Part shown: positions 1-10,192 of the stretch, piece by piece | Layout of the letters: every line of letters begins with the position of its first letter | Position numbering within the stretch: the stretch's first letter is position 1 | Notes under the pieces: model-generated | Database searches by the model: none | Seen by the model: only the letters and a program-made list of their open reading frames with translations | Told to the model about the DNA's origin: nothing | Made by a program: the position numbers and the translations under genes | Assembly: GCA_021772635.1 (NCBI GenBank) | Contig: JAJFLP010000093.1 | Location: forward strand, 1-39,493 | Source: Verrucomicrobiota bacterium | GTDB lineage: Bacteria > Verrucomicrobiota > Lentisphaeria > JABSQK01 > JAJFLO01 | DNA: 39,493 bases | Direction: 5' to 3'

Positions 1-3000
1 CCGATTGAGATCCCGCCCGTCGTGTCTTCCATGTAGATACTGCCGCCGTCCGTCTCAACATTTAACGTCGTTCCGTCTATCTCAAGACGCTCCCCGATGG
101 ATCCAACCGTACTCGTCGCTGTCGTGACCTCAAGATTTATCGTTTCGCCGATTATATCCGCTGTACTATCCCCACTCGCCTCATCAAAGATGCTGCCGGC
201 CGTCGCAAGGATGTCCACCACCGTTCCGTTATCCGCTGCGCCTGTCGTTATCAGACCAATCGATACATCTCCCGCGGTGTCCTCTACCCAGATACCACCC
301 GCATCTGTCGTTATGTTCAAGTCCGTCGCATTGAGCTCAAGACGTTCCGCACCCGTGCCAACCGTGTTACCACTTCCCGTTGTTACCAAATTAATCGTAT
401 CGCCAACGACATCCGCTTCCGCACCTGGAATGACTTCGGTGATACTACCACCTGTAGCGGTTAGACTCACTGTCGCCGTCGCTCCGGACGCTGCCACAAA
501 CGCATTGGTAATCTCTAAATTTCCAGTGGTTGATACGTCAATATCACCATCACTCGCCTCTAGTGACGTAACGCCGTTTACGGTCTCCAACGTCAGGTTC
601 CCGGTATTATCGACGAACACCCCGCCCGTGCCACCGTCCGCGGCCAGCGAACTCACCGTTGTTTCCAGCGCCGCACCAGTGCTGATTCCGATCCCGGCTG
701 TTGCCGTCAATGCGAGGCTTGAAGCCGTGATATTCAGGGAGTCAGTATTATTATCCAGAATCGCCGCTGTAGCTGTACCCGTCGAAGATATCGTTACGAC
801 GTGACCCGCTGCCGAAATCGTATCTAGTTTAATACCGTCAACCGATGATGTAGCAGCAGAGACAACGATAATATTCACCGCATCGGTACTTGTGATGGTC
901 GCGGAGTGATCTAAGCCGCCACCGTTAATGTTGACACCATCGCCGATAACTGCGCCAGCAAGGGTGATAGATCCGGTGACTCCGTCTGCGGCACCATCGC
1001 CCGCATTGTCCGCTGTAATGGTCACTAATCCGAATCCGTCTATTGTCGAATTGGATTCCGTTACGACGTGATCCCCAGCCGTTAGGGCTACGGTTCCGGT
1101 GTCTGATTTAACGGTCACATCGCTTTTGATCGTCAGATCGTCGCCTGCACTTGCGCTATTCCCTGCTGTTAATGTGACGTCACCGTCCGATTGAATGCTT
1201 TCGGAGATGGTAAGTGGGCTGGATGTTGTAATCGAAACCGTTCCGCCCCCCGCTGTGACACCTGAAACTCCGTCGACGGTGGTAACTTCGAGAGCCTGAT
1301 TATTATCGACTAGAACACCGCCCGTACCGCCGTTAGCAGCGAACTTATTTACGCTAGTTGCCAACCCGCCGCCCGCGCCGGTGCCAATACCCGTTGCTGC
1401 GACGACAACCAGTTCATCTCCAGTGAGACTACCACTGGTACCTTGCAAGACGGAACCGCCGCTTGAATCGAGACGTATCAAACTCTGAGCACTTACCGCG
1501 CCATCGACCGTTATGTCCTGCGTGGCGTCGATCACTACTTTTGCGTCGTTTGTCGAATTCGTCGCTGAAACGTTACCCAGAGTTGCCGGTCCGGTAACAT
1601 TGATGAAGATGTCGCTATTTGTTACATCGAGATCAATCGTCCCGCTTGCTTGCACTCCGAGCGCCTGCCCTGACGTTCCCACTGCGTTCATCTGGTCTTC
1701 GGCTAAAATAGACTGCTCGGAAACCCGCTGCGCGTGATCACGGGCAACAGTAGCAGCCGTAACCGCAGCATTGGTAATCGCCACCGAATCCGATAGCCCA
1801 GTAGCAATCGAGGTAGACAATGTCAATATTTCACCAGCCGCGATTGTGTTGGCCTTCGCGGTCGCCAGTTCATCTCCTAAATCCGCCTGCTTACCCGCCT
1901 CTACATCGAAGGCAATTGATAAGCCTTGCACCACAAAATTCGCCACGCTTGCGGCGATTCCGGCAACTGCGGCAACTGTAGCAGAGCCGCCATCACCGGT
2001 GAATGGAATCGCCTGCGCAACGCCCGCGACGGTGCTTGCGATACTGGCGGCAAGCCCCAGAGCGTTAGCGACTCCTGCCGCAACTTCTTTCCCTACCTGG
2101 AGGCCGATAACAAGTGCTTCTTTGGAATCATAACTGCTTTGTGCACTAGCTTCTGCACTTTCGGCTGTCGACTGTGCCGTAGTTGCAACAGTCTTGGCAC
2201 CATCTGCAGCTGTGGATGACGTCTGAAAAGCCGCCAGCGTCGTCTCCTTTGCCGCTAATTCAGAAGCGGTTGCCCTCTTGTTAGCAATCGAATCGATCGT
2301 ATGCAATTCCAAATCGCGCTCAGAGGGTGTCACGCCGCTTATGTTAAAGTTACTTGCGATTATATTGTTCGCTGAACCGTTGCCATCCAGGATCACACCG
2401 AACTTAGATTCTACCGAAACGTCGCCAAGCCCGGCATTGAGCAGACCTATTGTAATATGACTATCGGCAGTGATAGCAATATTCTGATTCGCGGTAGTCA
2501 GATTCCCGATTATCGCGACTGCTTTGCTGTTTCCCAGGTCCGCACCGGCGTTTATCGTTATAGTTCCGGTACCTGTGGTTACCAGGGTGTCAGTAGGGTC
2601 AACGAAAACGATATTACCGCTCGGAGTCGAAAGATTGATCGACGCACCACTACCGATTGTCACTGAGCCGCCCAGCTCCAGGATCGTGATCGACACAGCG
2701 TTATAGCTTGCACTGCCACTTTCCAGGGACGCTCTCTTGAGCGCCAACGGCTTTGAATTGGATAATACCGCGCCTCCCGCACCCCCGGTTGCCGTTAGCT
2801 CATCGACCGATATTTCAAGGTCATCGCCCCCCGTTCCAATGCCGTTCGGGGCATCAATGGTTAATGTTTTCGAAGTGATATTCGTAGCGCCGCCATTACC
2901 GTCAGAGATCGCACCAGCAGCGATGAGCGTGACATTGTCTCCCAACGCAGTCACGGAACCAAGGCTGATATTCCCTGCGCCGCGAATATCAATATCAGCG

Positions 3001-6000
3001 CCTGGGCCTAAGGCTGTCGCGGATGTCAGCGTAAGTATACCGGTATTCTGATCGCGAAGGTATATTCCGCCCGATGTTGTCTTGGCGGTAAGCGTACTGA
3101 CGTTTGTGTCGATTTCGGTCCCGGCCGTACCGATCGCAGCGCCGGAAATATCTAATTCGGATGCGGTAATATTTATCGCGCCGCCATTACCGTCCACTAT
3201 CGCGCCGGTCGCCGACAAGGTTACTTTTTGTCCGGATGCTGTTATATCGTTTATCGTCAGATTTCCGGAATTTGACAGCGACAGATCTGCGCCGGTCGCC
3301 GTTGCAGTCGTAAGCGTAAGGGCTTTGTTATTGGAAAGAAACAGCCCGCCGCCCGAAGCCGTGGCAGAAAGTGTCGAGACAGAGGTCTTGATCACGCCGG
3401 TAGTTGCAACACCTATGGCCCCGCCCGCCGTCAAAATTGCGGAATTCGCGGAAATCACGGTAGCCGTCGCGTCGGAAGCAACGAGCGAGCCGAAAGCGCT
3501 TAGGGTTACGATATCTGTCGCCGATATACTTTTGAGGGTAAGATCGCCAGCGGCATTACTGATGTCAATATCGCTGCCGGTGCCCTGTGCAGATACGGTT
3601 AGTGTTATTGCATTTGATTCATCAATGAAGACACTACCATTTGTCGCAGTTGCAGTTAACGTGGCAACATCGGTGTCAATCTCGTTCCCACTTGCGCCAA
3701 TCGACGTTCCGGCAGTTAACGAAACCGTCGACGCCGTTATATCGACGGCAGCATCGTTAACGTCGTCAGAAATGCTCCCAGACGCCGTTAGCGTCACGTC
3801 GCCGGCGGCGGTGGCAGCAACCGACCCAATCGCGATATTACCCCCGGTGTTTTTGAACGCGACGGTCGCGACGCCTGACGATGAAAATACAGACGTACCG
3901 GAATCAAATGAATAAGATCCTCCCCCCCCAAAGTCTAAGTTCGTGCTCCCGTTATTAACAGTTGCGGAGACAGACGATAACGCGTTCGCGCCATTATCGA
4001 TAAAAAACGAAGCGTTTTTACCCGTGATGGTTACCGTAATTTCGTCAACGTCCGTTTCGAGAGCATCCGTTGAACTGGCGATACCGGTCCCCGCAGCTAA
4101 TTCCAGCGTATCTGCGGTTACATTCGTCGTCGCACCATTTGCATCAGTTAAGGTTCCACTGGTGACCGTAACCTTGACGCTTCCACCACTGGCAGTGATC
4201 GTGCCGATCGCCAAATCTCCGCTCGCACTCGCAATTTCCACGTCATTGCCGGTCCCCCCAGCCGTTACCGTTCCGATCGCGCCGGCTATTCCCTGTGACA
4301 AAAATATGTCTCCATCCGTCGTTGTCGCGTTGTACGTTTCTACGATAGCTTCAATGGGATCGGCTGACTGACCGATATTGGTACCAGCATTCAGCTTTGC
4401 GGTAGGGGCAATAACATTATTGGCTTCCTGATTCAGATCGATGATCGTACCACTGCTGGTAATAGACACCTCATCAGGAGCAGTAACCGTTCCAAGGACT
4501 ATGTCGCCCATAGCCGTAATTTCTACATCATGCGTGCCTGCAAAAGTGCTAACACTGTTATCCGTCTCTACCTTGACAATTACTAATTTGTTACTGCCGT
4601 TCAAACTGGGAATGACCCCTTGTTCCTTGGCTACAACCGAATTCAAATTAAAACCGTCAGATTCAGTGAAATAGATTCCCCCATCATTGGTTTCAGCCCC
4701 GAGATTACCGACATTTACTCGTATTGGAAGAGCCTGCTCTCCAATCGCGCCGCCGCGGTTTCCGTCGGTGGTTAAATTGATAGTCCCGGCGGTGATATTC
4801 AGGTTACCGGCACCCATACCAGCGTCATCAATCGAGCCATTGGTTACGGTTAAAATGACGGTGGACGTACCAGCATTTATAACGCCCAGCGGGAAGTCAA
4901 TCGTAAGATCGCTCGCCGAAAGCGCTTCCTGCGCCGTTTTGAACGCATCAGCTTCTGCGGTTGTATAAATCCCCGCAACAGCCATTGCGCCGTTATTAGT
5001 GGTAGCGTTAAAAGCATCGGTGACTCTCACTTCTAATCGATCAGTTACTGATCCACCTGGAGAGCCAATGGTTGCTCCCGCGTCAGTGACCGTCAAGTTC
5101 ACCGTACCAGCACTTAAATCGTCCTCGGAGTCGCCCGAACCCGTCTCGACGATTGATCCAGCCGACTTGAGACTGATCGTTTTTGTTCCAGCATCCAAAT
5201 TCCCGATTGGCAAACCGCCGGAAGTATTGTCAAAATTGATGTCCCCATCATTGGTGTCGGCATCTAGTTGCGTTGACACAGCGATTTCCACCGGATTCGC
5301 GGTCGCCCCGATATCACCGGTACCGGTTACGATTACGTTAAGGGTCCCGGCCGTCAGATCTACATCAACGTCACCAGCTCCGGACTCCGTAATTGCGGCC
5401 GCCGAAGTAAGGTTAATCGTTGCGGTACCAGCATCGAGTGCACCTAATGGTAGGCTGCCGGTGGTACTGCTGATGTTGATATTTCCGTCGTTTGTGTCCG
5501 CGTCCAACTGTGTGGTAGCAGTAACTTCGACTGGATCGATGGCCGTACCAATATCACCCGTTCCGGTAATATTGACGGTTACTGAATCTCCAACCAGGTC
5601 CGCATCGGCGTCACCCGCTCCTGCTTCATTGATCGCCCCGGCGGAATTAACAGTCAAGTCACCTGTCGTCGTGACGCTATCAACCGTTATTCCCCCCGCC
5701 GTACCGGTCGTGCCCGCTCCGATCGTGAGAGAGGTTGTGCCGCTACCGGCATCGATCGCAGTACCATCGGCCATCGTGATATTTCCCGCTCCGCCCGCGT
5801 GACCGCCCGCGGTCGCCACAGCATCGTTCGCGGTAATAGAAATTGCACCGTCATTCGTCGTAATATCGTTATCGATCAGTACCGAACGGCCAGCTTGAAT
5901 CGTTAAACCGATATTGGCCGTTGTGATAGAGATCGCGGTTGTAATAGTGACATCATTATTCGCTTGCAAAATCACGTTGGCCATTTGGGAATTAATACTT

Positions 6001-7430
6001 GCGGCTGTGATGATCACGTCTCCAGGCGTTAAATTGTCGAACTCGTTATTTACCCCAGAATCGTATGCCACACCTCCTGTATCGTTCACCTCAAGATTAT
6101 CCGGATCAATCAAAAGTGTTCCAATTGCACCATTCGGCGCGAGTGCATCAACGTGGCCGAATAATTCCACTGCACCCGGGCTCGAAACATCGACGAATCC
6201 ACCGTCGCCGCCCAGGTCACCGCCACGCGCGATGACGCGTCCGCCGAACGTGGCACGACTGTCCGAGAGCAGATAAACCGATCCGCCTGATCCGTTGCCC
6301 GCGCCGCTGACATCGATCACGCTATCTGAACCCGTGAGGGTTTGAGTCGTTGACTGTATTGTCACAGTCCCGCCCGACGCATCCTCGCCGCCACCGGCAG
6401 TAATCTCACCGAAGTTGCCTGCAAGCTGTCCGGTTATCGCGACTTCACCGCCGTCCGCACCGGCTTCGCTACCGGATACGTTTATCGTGCCCTGGTTCTG
6501 TACAATCCCTTCGTCACCGCCGGTGAGGAATACCCGTCCGTTACGGTTTACGATAGATTGCGCTTCAATAACACCATCATTATTAACAACTGATGAGACA
6601 ACATCGTTGCCGGCGTCACCACTCAGGAATACATGTCCGCCCGGACTCGAAATTGTACCCGAGTTTGAGACGGCGCTGGAAAGGGGCTCCCCGTCGGATC
6701 CAGTAATCTGATCGACTACCGTGCCGGAGATAGCGTATGAAACGAGCCCGTCACCGTGAAAATCGAGCGTGAACTTACTGCCGGAAGCCAACCCTATGTT
6801 TCCAAGCTTTGCGAGAATGAGACCGTCGTTTGCGACGCCGGGCGCAACTAGAAACGCGAAGCCGTTGTCGGCAACCTTGATGTCACCCTTATTAATAACG
6901 AATGACGGTTGCGCGCCATTTTTTTGTTCAAATTCGAAGTCTCCGTTGAGAAAGTCCTGATTATTGATATCGAAGGTTGTTGCGAGCAAACCGCCGACGT
7001 CCAGTTGGGCTGAGGAGCCGAATAACACGCCGTTAGGGTTCAAAATAAAAACTTGCCCATTCGCTTGGAGCTGTCCTAAAATCGAAGTCGGGTTGCCGCC
7101 GATGATCCGGTTAAGCGCTATAGACGTGGCCCCGGGTTGAAGGAACCGGACCAATTCGTTGATGTTGATGTCGAATCCGCCCCAGTTGATAATAGCCTTA
7201 TCAGAAAACTGGTTGATCTCGGTCATGAGTCCCTGACGTGCAATAGTCACGTCACCAGCCACAATATTCTCTCCGACTGGAGACGCTTGCGCGGAAGGCA
7301 AGTATGCGAGCGCCAGTAAAACCCCGAGCGCCGCCTGAAACAAGACATTCTGTCTGGAACTTCTTGATGTGCGTTTTCGCCTTGCTGAACATTCTTTCAT
7401 AGACGGAAAATTGAGAATTGAATTAAACAT
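1..7430 (-). CDS. TpsA-family filamentous haemagglutinin-like exoprotein, C-terminus outside window
   Basis: Giant secreted adhesin-type protein, at least 2,476 residues here, open to the left edge. I read the minus frame from the ATG at 7430 through most of its length and saw no stop. AAAGGAG precedes the start. The first ~49 residues form an extended signal peptide: a basic stretch (residues ~17-26), a hydrophobic core, then AQA before SPVGENI. Next comes a TPS secretion domain with the family motif NPNGVLFG near residues 130-137. The remainder is Thr/Gly/Asp-rich beta repeats: units of about 80 residues at ~5040-5790 (recurring GTGDIGT and DADTNDG) and about 95 residues at ~2740-4680 (recurring IGTxGxEIDT and GNLTIxxITA). 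A long Ala-rich helical block interrupts them at ~1690-2285. The cognate TpsB lies 315 bp upstream. TpsA proteins are exported through TpsB and are commonly adhesins; the ligand cannot be told. Long open frames on the plus strand here are antisense shadows. Confidence 0.93.
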   Translation of the reverse strand, partial: MFNSILNFPSMKECSARRKRTSRSSRQNVLFQAALGVLLALAYLPSAQASPVGENIVAGDVTIARQGLMTEINQFSDKAIINWGGFDININELVRFLQPGATSIALNRIIGGNPTSILGQLQANGQVFILNPNGVLFGSSAQLDVGGLLATTFDINNQDFLNGDFEFEQKNGAQPSFVINKGDIKVADNGFAFLVAPGVANDGLILAKLGNIGLASGSKFTLDFHGDGLVSYAISGTVVDQITGSDGEPLSSAVSNSGTISSPGGHVFLSGDAGNDVVSSVVNNDGVIEAQSIVNRNGRVFLTGGDEGIVQNQGTINVSGSEAGADGGEVAITGQLAGNFGEITAGGGEDASGGTVTIQSTTQTLTGSDSVIDVSGAGNGSGGSVYLLSDSRATFGGRVIARGGDLGGDGGFVDVSSPGAVELFGHVDALAPNGAIGTLLIDPDNLEVNDTGGVAYDSGVNNEFDNLTPGDVIITAASINSQMANVILQANNDVTITTAISITTANIGLTIQAGRSVLIDNDITTNDGAISITANDAVATAGGHAGGAGNITMADGTAIDAGSGTTSLTIGAGTTGTAGGITVDSVTTTGDLTVNSAGAINEAGAGDADADLVGDSVTVNITGTGDIGTAIDPVEVTATTQLDADTNDGNINISSTTGSLPLGALDAGTATINLTSAAAITESGAGDVDVDLTAGTLNVIVTGTGDIGATANPVEIAVSTQLDADTNDGDINFDNTSGGLPIGNLDAGTKTISLKSAGSIVETGSGDSEDDLSAGTVNLTVTDAGATIGSPGGSVTDRLEVRVTDAFNATTNNGAMAVAGIYTTAEADAFKTAQEALSASDLTIDFPLGVINAGTSTVILTVTNGSIDDAGMGAGNLNITAGTINLTTDGNRGGAIGEQALPIRVNVGNLGAETNDGGIYFTESDGFNLNSVVAKEQGVIPSLNGSNKLVIVKVETDNSVSTFAGTHDVEITAMGDIVLGTVTAPDEVSITSSGTIIDLNQEANNVIAPTAKLNAGTNIGQSADPIEAIVETYNATTTDGDIFLSQGIAGAIGTVTAGGTGNDVEIASASGDLAIGTITASGGSVKVTVTSGTLTDANGATTNVTADTLELAAGTGIASSTDALETDVDEITVTITGKNASFFIDNGANALSSVSATVNNGSTNLDFGGGGSYSFDSGTSVFSSSGVATVAFKNTGGNIAIGSVAATAAGDVTLTASGSISDDVNDAAVDITASTVSLTAGTSIGASGNEIDTDVATLTATATNGSVFIDESNAITLTVSAQGTGSDIDISNAAGDLTLKSISATDIVTLSAFGSLVASDATATVISANSAILTAGGAIGVATTGVIKTSVSTLSATASGGGLFLSNNKALTLTTATATGADLSLSNSGNLTINDITASGQKVTLSATGAIVDGNGGAINITASELDISGAAIGTAGTEIDTNVSTLTAKTTSGGIYLRDQNTGILTLTSATALGPGADIDIRGAGNISLGSVTALGDNVTLIAAGAISDGNGGATNITSKTLTIDAPNGIGTGGDDLEISVDELTATGGAGGAVLSNSKPLALKRASLESGSASYNAVSITILELGGSVTIGSGASINLSTPSGNIVFVDPTDTLVTTGTGTITINAGADLGNSKAVAIIGNLTTANQNIAITADSHITIGLLNAGLGDVSVESKFGVILDGNGSANNIIASNFNISGVTPSERDLELHTIDSIANKRATASELAAKETTLAAFQTSSTAADGAKTVATTAQSTAESAEASAQSSYDSKEALVIGLQVGKEVAAGVANALGLAASIASTVAGVAQAIPFTGDGGSATVAAVAGIAASVANFVVQGLSIAFDVEAGKQADLGDELATAKANTIAAGEILTLSTSIATGLSDSVAITNAAVTAATVARDHAQRVSEQSILAEDQMNAVGTSGQALGVQASGTIDLDVTNSDIFINVTGPATLGNVSATNSTNDAKVVIDATQDITVDGAVSAQSLIRLDSSGGSVLQGTSGSLTGDELVVVAATGIGTGAGGGLATSVNKFAANGGTGGVLVDNNQALEVTTVDGVSGVTAGGGTVSITTSSPLTISESIQSDGDVTLTAGNSASAGDDLTIKSDVTVKSDTGTVALTAGDHVVTESNSTIDGFGLVTITADNAGDGAADGVTGSITLAGAVIGDGVNINGGGLDHSATITSTDAVNIIVVSAATSSVDGIKLDTISAAGHVVTISSTGTATAAILDNNTDSLNITASSLALTATAGIGISTGAALETTVSSLAADGGTGGVFVDNTGNLTLETVNGVTSLEASDGDIDVSTTGNLEITNAFVAASGATATVSLTATGGSITEVIPGAEADVVGDTINLVTTGSGNTVGTGAERLELNATDLNITTDAGGIWVEDTAGDVSIGLITTGAADNGTVVDILATAGSIFDEASGDSTADIIGETINLEVTTATSTVGSIGERLEIDGTTLNVETDGGSIYMEDTTGGISI
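1690..2285 (-). other. Alanine-rich helical segment inside the TpsA exoprotein
   Basis: Residues ~1716-1914 of the exoprotein change character completely. They are Ala-rich with Glu/Lys/Gln spacing (for example ATASELAAKETTLAAF), followed by two small-residue hydrophobic runs (VANALGLAASIASTVAGVA and ATVAAVAGIAASVANFVV), then charged helix-like sequence ending near RVSEQSILAEDQMN. This is predicted alpha-helix and possibly a hydrophobic hairpin, whereas both flanks are Thr/Gly beta-repeats. I do not recognise a named domain. Confidence 0.6.
4680..5790. repeat. Tandem coding repeats of about 80 codons in TpsA
   Basis: Units of roughly 240 bp recur within the exoprotein gene. Equivalent positions are the two segments near 5290 and 5530, each encoding a GTGDIGT...NPVEV / DADTNDG pattern. 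A different class of about 285-295 bp follows in the 2740-4680 stretch; the segment near 2887 recurs near 3178, 291 bp away. Such repeats are normal for beta-helical adhesins and can vary in number between strains. Confidence 0.7.
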
Positions 7431-7471
7431 GAGGATCTCCTTTATAATTTTAACGGTTTCAAAGCTGTTCT

Positions 7472-7559
7472 TAATGTAGGAGGCTGCTCCCGCAGGCGAT
7501 GATTATTGCTGGTACAATTCCGAAATAATAATCGCCAACGGGAGCTGCCTCCTACATTA
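7472..7559. repeat. REPIN-like inverted repeat between tpsB and tpsA
   Basis: Two 36-bp arms (7472-7507 and 7524-7559) match as inverted repeats at 32 of 36 positions, separated by 16 bp. Each arm carries GTAGGAGGC near its outer end and a TCCCG core. A GTAG tetranucleotide next to a small hairpin is the usual head of REP sequences mobilised by RAYT-type Y1 transposases, so this pair looks like a REPIN. The rest of the 7431-7745 gap shows nothing else I can support. Confidence 0.7.
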
Positions 7560-7745
7560 GCACTGCCGTAATCCAAGTTTCCTTATTATACTAGCCCTGC
7601 TGCTTAGCAGAACAGCTGGGCTCTGCGTTTACTCCTTTGCTCTAGCAATCGTGAATTTCCAAAATGTGTATTCTCCGCGAATTCTAATCTGCCGTTAATT
7701 AGTCCACTCCTCGGACCAAAAAATTGACGGCTTGCAGTCTACAGT

Positions 7746-10154
7746 TTAGAAATGAAATCCTGTCGAAACGTATATCACCGGGTCATCGCCAAGCGTATTC
7801 TTGGTTGGATTAACCGACCATCCGATATCGAGGCGAAGGTCGCTCTTTACTCGCTTGTCAGAGTGGTGATACCGCATTCCAAGTCCTGCGCCCGTGAATT
7901 CAGTGTTTTTGGGCTGGAAAACAGCCGGGTTGCGGCGATCCACATAGCCGTGATCTATGAATCCCACGAATGCTAACGGCCGGTGCTTTTCAAAAGGTGT
8001 TACGCGCAGCTCAATACTACTACTGTAACCGCTGTCGCCGGAAGCTTCACCGGGCGCAAAACCGCGAACCGAATTCGCTCCGCCGATTTGCCATTCCTCG
8101 CCGGAAACCATGCTGTCAGATGAAACCTGACCGGAAGCGGTGGCAAGGATCGAAAAGGTTTGGGATAAACGCTGGACACGGGCAAGCGAAAGGGAAAGGC
8201 GGGAAAAGCCGTTGTCTGCATCGGCGCGACTGGCGGCCGGATCATCTTCACTAAGTCCGCCGAGTGCATCGCCAAGTCCGAGGCTGTAGTTCGCGGAGAC
8301 GTGACTCGTGCCGCCCAAATGCTCAGCCGAGGTCCGCACTGTGGTATAGAGATAGCGGATATTGTCGTTGCTGCTGACTTGATCGAGTATAAAAAACTTG
8401 GAGTCCTTGATCTGAATCCCGAACTCGCCGGAGACCCTAAGTCCGCGCCTCTTCACGAACGGATGGGAAATAAACGCGCCACCACTGTCACTTTCGCCTT
8501 CGAGCCCGAGGCTCGCAAATTCCTGGCTGACATCAAAGCTACCCGAACTCGCCATCACTCCGATCTTGGTCCCGCGCTTGTTAATGGGAAACGAGTACCG
8601 GCCCGTTCCATATGCTAACTCGTTCGGTTCATCTCCAAATATTCCAGATAGCGTCAGGGTACCGCCTTCTACGATTGCGTTGGTCCAGTCGATATCAACG
8701 GAGTATCTATTCTTACTTATCGAATCAGAACCGAAATTATTATATCCGAAGGACACTTGCAGAGGGTGATGGTCTTCGACTTTCGCCCGCACATCGACGG
8801 TACCCGACTCGTGGCCGCGCTCAAGGACGGACAATACCTTTAGTCCCTCAAACTCAGTATTCAGGATCAACAAACCGCGCTCGAGATCTGCATTCGAGAC
8901 TGGCGGAATTGAAACCGATTCGCGGATAAAACTGCGAACGAATTCGTCAGAATAATTCTCGTTCCCCTCAACATGAATGGTTCCGATTTCACCTTCCAGA
9001 ATTGAAATCTTTACAATACCCTCTCTGATTTCCTGTGCGGGAAGATAGGCCCTTGCTAGCATCAGGCCGAGTTGCTGGTAGCTCTCGGAGACCTTATTTG
9101 CAGCTTCGCGAAGCTCTTCCAGCGTACAGTTCTTCCCAACGTAGGAAGACAGCAATGCTTTCAGATCCGAACTCGATATTGCTTTATTCCCGGATAACTG
9201 AAATCCACTAACCAGAAATGTTTCAGGAATCGGCTCCGGTATCGGTTCCGGGCCGGGCTCGAACAGAGGTCTAGGTTCGATTTTATACTCAGGTTCCGGT
9301 TCCTCTTTCCGTGGCAGCATGGTAAACACGGGGGCAGTGTTGCCGATTTCAAAATATGCGCTAGCGACCGTTGTACTAGCCTTTTTAGGGAGTCCCTGCC
9401 CGTTGTCTGTAGCGGTAACGTTCACGCGAATAAATTTACCGTGATCCGCAAAACTGACTGTATATTCAGTCCCGGTTGCGTCCGGGATATCCGCTAAGCC
9501 AGCGCCGCTCGCATCGTCAGCGTATTGCCACTGATATGAGTACGACAGCTTTCCTAATAACTGATCTGCCTTGTCATTCCAGGTGCCTGGTGCGGCTGAT
9601 AGAACACTGCCCGGACGTGGGCGCCCGGTAATTGATGGCAATTGGGTATTTTCCGGTGGATCGTTGCGAGGAACGACGGTGACGACAACATCGATACTAT
9701 TAACGCCGCCGATGCCGTCGGAGATTTGTACGGTAAACCGGTCGGTACCGTTATAGTTTTCGTCGGGGACGTAATGAATCGCCTTGCTGCTGCCTCTCCC
9801 GGAGGCATCAGCTTGGCCGTGTTTGGCAGGCCCGGAGATACTCCAGTGGATACTGTCCCCGTCGGTGTCTGCGGCGTTTAGCGTGAGGCTAAACGACCTG
9901 GGTGAACCGTCCTCATCAATGGTTTGGTCGATTCGTCCGAATGTCGGTCCCGAGGCTGGTCGAGCAGCACGCTCGCCGCCCAGGCCCGCCCGCCGTTTCG
10001 ACTGAGCCTCGGAAGTAATCGGGCTGCACAATGCGATAGCCAGCGCGATTGCGCCGAAAGTCCGTGATAGTCGGCTGAAAGGAAGGAATCGTGATATAAC
10101 GTATCGCACCGGGTGCTGGTGAGATTTTCTGGCATGTCGGATATCTAACCGCAT
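7746..10154 (-). CDS. TpsB-family outer-membrane transporter with two N-terminal Ig-like domains
   Basis: Exports the neighbouring TpsA across the outer membrane. The 802 residues contain: a signal peptide ending near SEAQS (residue ~50); a cadherin/VCBS-like domain (~70-165, TLNAADTDGDS... YNGTDRFTVQISDG); a second Ig-like domain with SYSYQWQYADD (~175-275); a Pro/Glu linker (repeated PEP); a ShlB-type POTRA domain starting at FLVSGFQLSGNKAI (~315); a second POTRA-like stretch; and a C-terminal beta-barrel with the TPS signature GGANSVRGF, ending in FHF. FhaC/ShlB proteins are usually about 550-590 residues, so the extra length is the Ig-like part. GAGGAG lies about 11 bp before the ATG. It is transcribed towards tpsA. 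Confidence 0.93.
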   Translation of the reverse strand: MRLDIRHARKSHQHPVRYVISRFLPFSRLSRTFGAIALAIALCSPITSEAQSKRRAGLGGERAARPASGPTFGRIDQTIDEDGSPRSFSLTLNAADTDGDSIHWSISGPAKHGQADASGRGSSKAIHYVPDENYNGTDRFTVQISDGIGGVNSIDVVVTVVPRNDPPENTQLPSITGRPRPGSVLSAAPGTWNDKADQLLGKLSYSYQWQYADDASGAGLADIPDATGTEYTVSFADHGKFIRVNVTATDNGQGLPKKASTTVASAYFEIGNTAPVFTMLPRKEEPEPEYKIEPRPLFEPGPEPIPEPIPETFLVSGFQLSGNKAISSSDLKALLSSYVGKNCTLEELREAANKVSESYQQLGLMLARAYLPAQEIREGIVKISILEGEIGTIHVEGNENYSDEFVRSFIRESVSIPPVSNADLERGLLILNTEFEGLKVLSVLERGHESGTVDVRAKVEDHHPLQVSFGYNNFGSDSISKNRYSVDIDWTNAIVEGGTLTLSGIFGDEPNELAYGTGRYSFPINKRGTKIGVMASSGSFDVSQEFASLGLEGESDSGGAFISHPFVKRRGLRVSGEFGIQIKDSKFFILDQVSSNDNIRYLYTTVRTSAEHLGGTSHVSANYSLGLGDALGGLSEDDPAASRADADNGFSRLSLSLARVQRLSQTFSILATASGQVSSDSMVSGEEWQIGGANSVRGFAPGEASGDSGYSSSIELRVTPFEKHRPLAFVGFIDHGYVDRRNPAVFQPKNTEFTGAGLGMRYHHSDKRVKSDLRLDIGWSVNPTKNTLGDDPVIYVSTGFHF

Positions 10155-10192
10155 CTAAATATTCTCCTCGAATGGAAGTTGTTATTGAAAGA

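Noticed and set aside
97-5802. A series of long open frames on the plus strand
   Set aside because: All lie in the frame antisense to the TpsA gene and give low-complexity Val/Ser/Pro-rich products mirroring its repeats; the minus frame has a signal peptide and a TPS motif.
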